Shown here: piece by piece, positions 6,301-8,883 of the stretch
Position numbering within the stretch: position 1 is the first letter of the stretch
Layout of the letters: each line of letters starts with the position of its first letter
Source of the DNA: Legionella genomosp. 1
GTDB lineage: Bacteria > Pseudomonadota > Gammaproteobacteria > Legionellales > Legionellaceae
Direction: 5' to 3'
DNA: 8,883 nucleotides
NCBI GenBank assembly: GCA_945865355.1
Contig: CAMBDN010000094.1
Coordinates: 1-8,883 of the forward strand
Program-made: the position numbers and the translations under genes
Notes under the pieces: model-generated
What the model was told of the DNA's origin: nothing
Seen by the model: the letters and a program-made list of their open reading frames with translations, nothing else
Database searches by the model: none

Positions 6301-8226
6301 TTATTATGTCCCATTCATTGGGATATTTATTTCAAAAATACACCAAAACAAATCGAATTGACTGATCAAATTAAGAATAACATGACATCTGATCAGCGCT
6401 TTATAGTATTCCTCAAGCAACATCCCGAGAAAGAACAAATAGCTATATTGAGTCAAGTATTAAGTGATATTACCGCAGATGTATTGGGGCTAGATAATAA
6501 CGAGCAAGTTGGACTAAGGAGTAATTTATTTTCAATGGGGATGGATTCTCTGATGTCGTTGGAGCTTAGAAACAGAATTCATGATAAATTACAATGTTCA
6601 ACACTTAGCTTACCGATAGAGTATTTTATTAACGAGCCGAGCATTGACAAAATTGCAAGAAATATTGCAAATGAACTAGACAAGATAACGCTACATTCAG
6701 AAGATATACCTTCTGCTGAAAATAAAATAATAGAAGAAATAACGTTAAGTGATACCCAAGTATTGTTCTGGATGGTCCAAAAGATGGGCGCCAGTGCTAA
6801 TTGCCCTATGCAATTACAATTCCACGGCACACTTAATAAAGACTATTTGTCCCAAGCTTTTGAGTTTGCTATTAATCAAAATGATGTTTTTTGGCTAAAT
6901 TTTAGTGGGATCGTGCCAGTTCAAAGGCTTAAACGTCGTGGACAATTCAAATTAATCTATGAAGACATTTCTTTGGTTTATGATCAGAAAACGTTGGATG
7001 GCGTATTTTATGGCGATGTAATGGAGTTAGCTCCGCTAACGGAACAACCACTGATTAAAGTGTTTCTTTATAAATTGAATCACGAGCTTCATGAGCTACA
7101 TATCATCATACCGCATATAATAATTGATGATATTTCCTACCGTATCTTATTCGACCAAGTCAAAAAAAATTATGAAATGTTACTTCTAGGAAAAAAACTT
7201 GAACGGGTAAAAGAGCAACATACGTATTTAGACTATGTAAGGCAGAACAACATTCATTATGAAGCAGATCTGAAAGATAAAATTGATTTTTGGCAGGTTT
7301 ATAACAAAAATGTTCGAAGGCCATATTTTGGCAGAACCGACCATTTGCCAGATGCGGCCTATCAGGAAAACAGTTTATTTAGTTACTCTATAGACACACA
7401 ACTTGTTGAAAAATTTAAACATTGGCACAAAGAAAAAAATATTAATGTGAGCACTGGTTTAATTGCGGCATGCCAAATTGCATTTTACAAACGTAATCGG
7501 CAAAATAAAATACCCATTACGATACTGCATAATGGCAGAGAGGGTAGTTGTTACAAGTCAGTAGTAGGGTTATTCATCGAATATAAATGTATCAACATTA
7601 CCCTAAATGAAGAGTATAGTTTTATTGAACTTCTTAAGTCGATTGAAGATCAGCTGATAAAAACAGCGCCTTACCAAAAGTGCCCCCGATTCATCAAGCA
7701 CGCTGAGTTGAATGATACCAAGCTCTCAATGGGTCAGTATTTAACGTATCTATATAACAAAGTGGCTCTATCAAAACAGTATAAGAGCTGTAAGGCTAAC
7801 CCAATTAGAATGGGCTATTATCTTAGATATCTGAGCCAACTAGTATGGCGTGATAAAGTGTTTGTGTTCAAGCGTAATCTTAATGAGCTATACCGATTCA
7901 ATTTCAGGCTGTTAAAGCCAAATAGATTGAATATAGTCATTAACGTTACCCCTGGTTTTTTTATAAAAGAAACCCGAGATCTGAATTTTGCAGGTTCATG
8001 CACCGCGACGCTTAGTCATTATGGTAGTGTTGATCGTCCTATAGGCAACCAATCAATATGGGTCTACTTTAAAAAAGATCAATTTGGTATCTATAAATTT
8101 CTAATTAATGGTCCCCTAACAATAGACTGTAAGGAGCAGATAGCACAGGAGGTGACCCAAATAATGGCCAGGGTATTAGAGAATGATAAGTACAAAATTA
8201 CTCATTTGTTAGGCAATAAAAATTAA
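1..8226 (+). CDS. Trans-AT-type modular polyketide synthase, 3' part (5' end outside window)
   Basis: A large cytosolic assembly-line enzyme that extends a carrier-bound polyketide. The frame is open from base 1 and ends at TAA 8224-8226, giving 2741 visible residues. The first 40 already encode KS sequence (ALKSNLGH), so the GTG at 121 is internal and the true start lies upstream. Domain order: KS1 C-terminus, AT-less linker, KR1, ACP1, KS2, AT-less linker, DH-like, KR2, ACP2, condensation-like. KS2 has an intact C1008/H1143/H1183 triad, and both ACPs carry the DSL phosphopantetheine site (S773, S2183). Seen: neither linker contains an AT or a GHSxG motif, and no thioesterase follows ACP2. 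Known: this layout is typical of trans-AT PKSs that borrow a free-standing AT. Inferred: two extensions each leave a beta-hydroxyl, and the last domain releases or transfers the chain. The product is unknown. The methyltransferase gene 36 bases downstream is probably co-transcribed. Confidence 0.95.
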   Translation, partial: NAIQHVHQGHHSKEKPLIIGALKSNLGHTISSSGIASLIKVIEAFRHETIPANLHYSTPNSSIAPDSIPALIPIKATTFTKHHNKKRYAQVSNFGFTGTNVSVIIEEPPIAALNESIEDSSALTCFVISAKSEYSLQIMLISHLHYLKTSSVSLRDVCDTLINCRDHYKFRCAIIAKDKETLIKKIESKDYKLQKVVKQKDIKITGNDAKQIYEHYLSGANIRLDKSKVQFNPVDLPLYSFDRKRYWRGKRKVNESLVPEDWFFELEWQHQPFDKNNLRKQGHRWLLIGAKQLASGLSQQGLDIVLGEGNYSLNALDGIIFAENFDAPLLKNIDAHIDFQKKTLKKLLVLLKELNHQSLELQLIVLTANATAELATDNRNLDASPLSGFCKTLVLELPQFKTILIDLDKSDDNHFSTQIINEINHNHGHYYEHVIAYRDGKRLVLRLKRAVLHDNKRSLRHEGRYLITGGSGGLGLVTAQALLSAGARELILVSRTTDSPSLKASLQTIKSDYPDRVIRTVSMDITDKERLRSLLSEINADGLLKGIVHAAGASINASLLEHQNGDIDHLFSAKVQGGWYLHELSQSCNLDFFVVYSSISSVFGSNKESIYSATNSFLDALIAERQRLGLAGTAIQWGPWAEVGIAEKRSRNLGLEHASIHNEQGRALIQRLISGQSRHITIISPDYLRFMMDFVPKPLPVFYKLLADDLTIVVHPPKTNLSSWLSDYTKIDNYKKFTACKEMLSVTCKEILGIPKADDLDEDEGFFEIGLDSLMMIELATRLKETLEPVLNVIATIAFNYPSINKLYQHIESELNNHLPTTNVQQLFSEPTDDSIAIIGMSCSLPNAPDIAAFEHLLENGLSGIKDIPLERWDNRQYYDANQDAPGKSYVDKLGLIENIKYFDPQFFGISPREAPFFEPQQRLFLENCYKALEYANYPAQALRGSLTGVFAGIGSSHEYYGQLEKTGLSNDELGMFSVTGKALNIIAGRVAHTFDFKGPAISIDTACSSSLVAIHYACQSLKNREIDFALAGGVNVLLRPESIVNLCKAKALSPEGQCKTFDENADGYVKAEGCGVLFLKRIGDALRDKDTILAVIKGSAVNNDGHSAGITVPNGKSQEDVMMKALSQTELSSSDIGYIEAHGTGTPLGDPIEVHAINKVYGNQRGKDNPLYVGAVKTNIGHLESASGVASMIKVILSLQRRRIYKQLNFHRLNPNIKIDDTRIALHNIDWSNNTKLKCAAVNAFGFSGTNAHAILQEFPRNTLQREISPAKINALVLSAKTPVALDNLAKCYQQFLATTSYDFNDICFTAAICRDHYTHRLVVVAKSANEASQMLVNGAFLSSSGKNNSLALHDESALKLSVTGYLQGKMIDWMSYYKVDSHQLIKVLLPHYAFARSEFWLEKRDGNNLSLDIMHPLLGQMISMPGNEYLFNHQLDLEKINYLNQYCIFEKRIFPVAAYIESGLAAAKSILKSNALCIEQFNIEHAFYPLQQQAFQVQVKPKDDEKYKIIFFAKQDDKWQRFAAMEIQPASSVPESIDINALKLSFIKSVNVTQFYEDLAKGPLFYGDELRVLQEVYATSDSILSKVVLTKSTREHGYYYHPLVIEGAIQSLFLINKDHDANTTYLPYAFTRMTTFQNASRTMWIHAMRSDAQNAEDFCFDVMFYDTSGLLIGRIEKLRLRRITQNHFLSYETVLPHLYETEWSQLRSNMLSSIKVPELWVISQDEERANKILGHLNYQLVDDLNKLDGVENKNIVFLYEQGQFNTFFHCCQLMFKLSPSSFVFVTENAYAINKNDHGQVNPYHSMASTFWKCFRNEIEINKNYTIDIDTGSTLSGVLEHVFNNSIGASQFAVRDSIYVPRLKKKQFLVNPARQGMLFKSEASYLITGGTGGLAKPLIEYLILRGVKNIIITSRSECSIDTQTIIENARNKQVCIKHYSADTSNSQQMKHIFEDIEQNNKPLKGVFHLAGVIKNDLIADLNVEALQPVFSAKTGGALVLHQLTKDIALDLFVLFSSASSILGSRRQSNYAAANGFLDGLAHLRQQQGLPALAINWGVFDGIGIAEKNIHSLKKRGFIPLGKESIDVLDVLLPSQLSQVLLCPIHWDIYFKNTPKQIELTDQIKNNMTSDQRFIVFLKQHPEKEQIAILSQVLSDITADVLGLDNNEQVGLRSNLFSMGMDSLMSLELRNRIHDKLQCSTLSLPIEYFINEPSIDKIARNIANELDKITLHSEDIPSAENKIIEEITLSDTQVLFWMVQKMGASANCPMQLQFHGTLNKDYLSQAFEFAINQNDVFWLNFSGIVPVQRLKRRGQFKLIYEDISLVYDQKTLDGVFYGDVMELAPLTEQPLIKVFLYKLNHELHELHIIIPHIIIDDISYRILFDQVKKNYEMLLLGKKLERVKEQHTYLDYVRQNNIHYEADLKDKIDFWQVYNKNVRRPYFGRTDHLPDAAYQENSLFSYSIDTQLVEKFKHWHKEKNINVSTGLIAACQIAFYKRNRQNKIPITILHNGREGSCYKSVVGLFIEYKCINITLNEEYSFIELLKSIEDQLIKTAPYQKCPRFIKHAELNDTKLSMGQYLTYLYNKVALSKQYKSCKANPIRMGYYLRYLSQLVWRDKVFVFKRNLNELYRFNFRLLKPNRLNIVINVTPGFFIKETRDLNFAGSCTATLSHYGSVDRPIGNQSIWVYFKKDQFGIYKFLINGPLTIDCKEQIAQEVTQIMARVLENDKYKITHLLGNKN
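331..760 (+). other. Post-KS linker domain lacking an acyltransferase (first copy)
   Basis: About 140 residues join KS1 to KR1. The start resembles the KS-to-AT linker of ordinary PKSs (VISAKSEYSL, then CRDHYKFR around residue 164). The end resembles the post-AT segment (LPLYSFDRKRYW, ending at residue 247). The ~300-residue AT that would sit between them is absent. This is the usual trans-AT arrangement, where the remnant acts as a flanking or docking region for a separate AT. Confidence 0.85.
781..2085 (+). other. Ketoreductase domain KR1, apparently active
   Basis: An NADPH-dependent reductase of the beta-keto group, with the usual two halves: a degenerate structural subdomain (residues ~261-455, starting at FELEW) and a catalytic Rossmann subdomain (~462 on). 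The nucleotide site TGGSGGLG is at residues 468-475. The tetrad is K574, S598, Y611 and N615, with the expected Lys-Tyr (37) and Ser-Tyr (13) spacings. The B-type LDD motif is replaced by SIN (554-556), and the position of the A-type Trp (Y-8) is Phe603, so alcohol stereochemistry cannot be assigned by the simple rules. Confidence 0.93.
2188..2445 (+). other. Acyl carrier protein domain ACP1
   Basis: A helical carrier domain holding the growing chain on a phosphopantetheine arm. The core FFEIGLDSLMMIEL (residues 766-779) contains the DSL motif, with S773 (bases 2317-2319) as the attachment serine. The upstream VTCKEILGI helix and downstream FNYPSINKLYQHI segment match the family. It sits between KR1 and KS2, so it closes module 1. 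Confidence 0.93.
2500..3783 (+). other. Ketosynthase domain KS2, complete and apparently active
   Basis: A decarboxylating Claisen-condensation domain of about 428 residues, the normal size. It starts at SIAIIGMSC (residues 835-843). The nucleophile is C1008 in DTACSSSL, the first His is H1143 in EAHGTGTPLGDPIE, and the second is H1183 in TNIGHLES. The Cys-His spacings (135 and 40 on) are as expected, and the closing motif FGFSGTNAH (1246-1254) is intact. It should accept the chain from ACP1 and elongate it on ACP2. Confidence 0.97.
3784..4245 (+). other. Post-KS linker domain lacking an acyltransferase (second copy)
   Basis: About 145 residues between KS2 and the DH-like domain. It repeats the layout of the first linker: LVLSAKTPVALDNL, then CRDHYTHR, then a post-AT-like end LLPHYAFARSEFWLEK (residues ~1390-1405). 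No AT sequence lies between. Having the same AT-less arrangement in two modules argues that absence of AT is the design of this enzyme rather than one deletion. Confidence 0.85.
4249..5058 (+). other. Dehydratase-like domain, catalytic residues replaced (probably inactive)
   Basis: A double-hotdog DH-family domain by position and by its opening HPLLGQMISMPG (residues 1417-1428), the FPVAAYIESGLAAA segment (1456-1469), a YG motif (1568-1569) and HPLVIEGAIQSL (1603-1614). Active PKS dehydratases use His in HxxxGxxxxP and Asp in a DAALQ-like motif. Here the first reads Y1448 xxx E1452 xxxx P1457, so both His and Gly are lost. In the second, the Asp is E1608. YGPxF is also altered to YGDEL. Family membership is fairly secure and loss of dehydration is a strong inference. 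A retained structural role or unusual chemistry (pyran-synthase-like) cannot be excluded. Confidence 0.85.
5090..6330 (+). other. Ketoreductase domain KR2
   Basis: The structural subdomain begins at LYETEWSQL (residues ~1700) and the catalytic subdomain at ~1884. The tetrad is complete: K1994, S2018, Y2031 (SNYAAANGF) and N2035, with the same spacings as KR1. The nucleotide-binding loop reads TGGTGGLA (1889-1896), with alanine in place of the usual last glycine, which may weaken NADPH binding. The LDD position reads IKN (1974-1976), and Y-8 is Leu2023, so neither standard stereochemical marker is present. Probably active, with less certainty than KR1. Confidence 0.9.
6418..6680 (+). other. 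Acyl carrier protein domain ACP2
   Basis: Carrier domain with core LFSMGMDSLMSLELRNRI (residues 2176-2193); S2183 (bases 6547-6549) is the phosphopantetheine attachment site. The preceding ITADVLGLDN helix and following PSIDKIARNI segment fit the fold. It is the last carrier of the protein and would present the finished chain to the condensation-like domain that follows. Confidence 0.94.
6733..8205 (+). other. C-terminal condensation/acyltransferase-like domain
   Basis: About 490 residues resembling NRPS condensation and PapA-type acyltransferase domains, which join a carrier-bound acyl chain to an amine or alcohol. The opening LSDTQVLFWM (residues 2249-2258) corresponds to the LSxxQ motif. 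The catalytic HHxxxDG motif reads PHIIIDD (2371-2377): the catalytic second His (H2372) and Asp (D2376) remain, the first His is Pro and the Gly is Asp. SVVGLFIEYKCINI and SFIELLKSIEDQL match the later conserved strand and helix. An extra Tyr/Lys/Arg-rich stretch lies at ~2568-2644. Position after the last ACP, with no thioesterase, suggests chain release or transfer by ester or amide formation. The acceptor is unknown. Confidence 0.82.
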
Positions 8227-8262
8227 GCATGCTTTTGTGCGCCCGTTTAGAGTCAAATAACA

Positions 8263-8883
8263 ATGAAAACCAGTAAATTAAGAAAAATATCTTTCTTTTT
8301 AAGCCAATTATCGCCTCAATTCCACTTGGCGCTGATCAGGTTTATATATAACAAATTCGCATCTAATAATAACTCAAAAAAGCATATCTTTTTGAATTAT
8401 GGTTATAACGATGAAACCACCTTAGCCTTGGATCCTGAAGACGAGTCTAATCGATATTTTATTCAACTGTATCATCGGGTTGTCAAAGATATCGACTTAA
8501 GACACAAAGATGTTATTGAGGTTGGATGTGGTCAGGGAGCGGGTGGGTTATTCTTGTTGCAGTATAAAAATCTGCACACTTATATTGGTATTGATTTGTC
8601 GGAGCAAGCCATTGAATTGTGTCAGCGCAACTCTAAATTTGCAAATATCCATTGGATGCAAGGAAATGCTGATGCTTTGCCTATTCCAGATAATAGTGTT
8701 GATGTTGTTGTCAATATAGAGTCCTCTCATTGTTATCCTTCAATGGTGCAATTTTTAAGTGAGGTTCAGCGCGTACTTCGGCCTAAGGGTTATCTGGCTT
8801 TTGCGGACATGCGTCACTGTTCAAAGGAAAACCAGTTGGATGAGGACTTTAGGGCCTCTGGGTTACAAGTCTTGCAACGCAGT
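8263..8883 (+). CDS. SAM-dependent methyltransferase, Rv2952-like (3' end outside window)
   Basis: A probable O-methyltransferase, cytosolic or membrane-associated, acting on a polyketide-derived hydroxyl. The 207 visible residues show class I motifs: VIEVGCGQGAGG (84-95, SAM loop), YIGIDLS (107-113, acidic D111), GNADALPIPDNSVDVVVN (134-151), ESSHCYP (153-159) and VLRPKGYLAFAD (171-182). SNRYFIQLYHR (62-72) and ESSHCYP closely match, from memory, the mycobacterial phthiotriol/phenolphthiotriol dimycocerosate methyltransferase family (about 270 residues), so some 60 residues should lie beyond the edge. The start is the ATG at 8263: an in-frame TAG at 8248-8250 precludes an upstream start, and TAGAG at 8248-8252 is a weak possible ribosome site. 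Residues ~10-34 are hydrophobic/amphipathic. The 36-base gap to the PKS suggests one operon. Methyl acceptor and regiochemistry are inferred only. Confidence 0.92.
   Translation, partial: MKTSKLRKISFFLSQLSPQFHLALIRFIYNKFASNNNSKKHIFLNYGYNDETTLALDPEDESNRYFIQLYHRVVKDIDLRHKDVIEVGCGQGAGGLFLLQYKNLHTYIGIDLSEQAIELCQRNSKFANIHWMQGNADALPIPDNSVDVVVNIESSHCYPSMVQFLSEVQRVLRPKGYLAFADMRHCSKENQLDEDFRASGLQVLQRS

Noticed and set aside
6579..6830. 83-codon open frame on the minus strand
   Set aside because: It is antisense to ACP2 and the start of the condensation-like domain, with no family resemblance.
7818..8003. 61-codon open frame on the minus strand
   Set aside because: It is antisense to the condensation-like domain and has no recognisable motif.
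8225..8234. AAGCATGCTT perfect 10-bp palindrome overlapping the PKS stop codon, considered as a terminator or operator
   Set aside because: It has no loop or extended stem, and although a short T run follows, it cannot form a stable hairpin. A 10-bp palindrome is easily expected by chance, and the closely spaced next gene suggests read-through.
8510..8730. Overlapping short open frames on both strands (69 and 60 codons)
   Set aside because: Both are shadows of the methyltransferase core, whose frame carries the SAM-binding and ESSHCY motifs.

Overview
The window lies inside a polyketide biosynthesis gene cluster. It holds two genes, both on the + strand and both cut by a window edge. About 92% of it (positions 1-8226) is the 3' part of one giant modular polyketide synthase (PKS) gene. 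After a 36-base gap comes the 5' part of a class I SAM-dependent methyltransferase gene (8263 to the right edge). No RNA genes, mobile elements, CRISPR arrays or long repeats were seen.

Organism: the DNA is A+T-rich (roughly 40% G+C by eye, favouring TTA/ATT/AAA codons). This fits a low-GC gammaproteobacterium such as a Legionella relative, but that is a weak inference from composition and style; no marker gene fixes the taxonomy.

Layout of the PKS, using residue 1 for the codon at base 1: C-terminal end of a first ketosynthase (KS1, 1-330); AT-less linker (331-760); ketoreductase KR1 (781-~2085); acyl carrier protein ACP1 (~2188-2445); complete KS2 (2500-3783); second AT-less linker (3784-4245); dehydratase-like domain lacking its catalytic His and Asp (4249-5058); KR2 (~5090-6330); ACP2 (~6418-6680); C-terminal condensation/acyltransferase-like domain (~6733-8205). 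Neither complete post-KS stretch contains an acyltransferase, so the enzyme looks trans-AT: malonyl units would come from a separate AT encoded elsewhere. No thioesterase is present, and the terminal condensation-like domain is the obvious candidate for chain release or transfer.

How the parts may work together: module 1 (KS-KR-ACP) should leave a beta-hydroxyl. Module 2 carries a dehydratase with both catalytic residues replaced, so it should also leave a beta-hydroxyl. The next gene encodes a methyltransferase strongly resembling the mycobacterial phthiotriol/phenolphthiotriol O-methyltransferase family (Rv2952 type), which methylates a polyketide-derived hydroxyl. The coherent but unproven picture is a hydroxylated polyketide end that is O-methylated and esterified or amidated by the terminal condensation-like domain.
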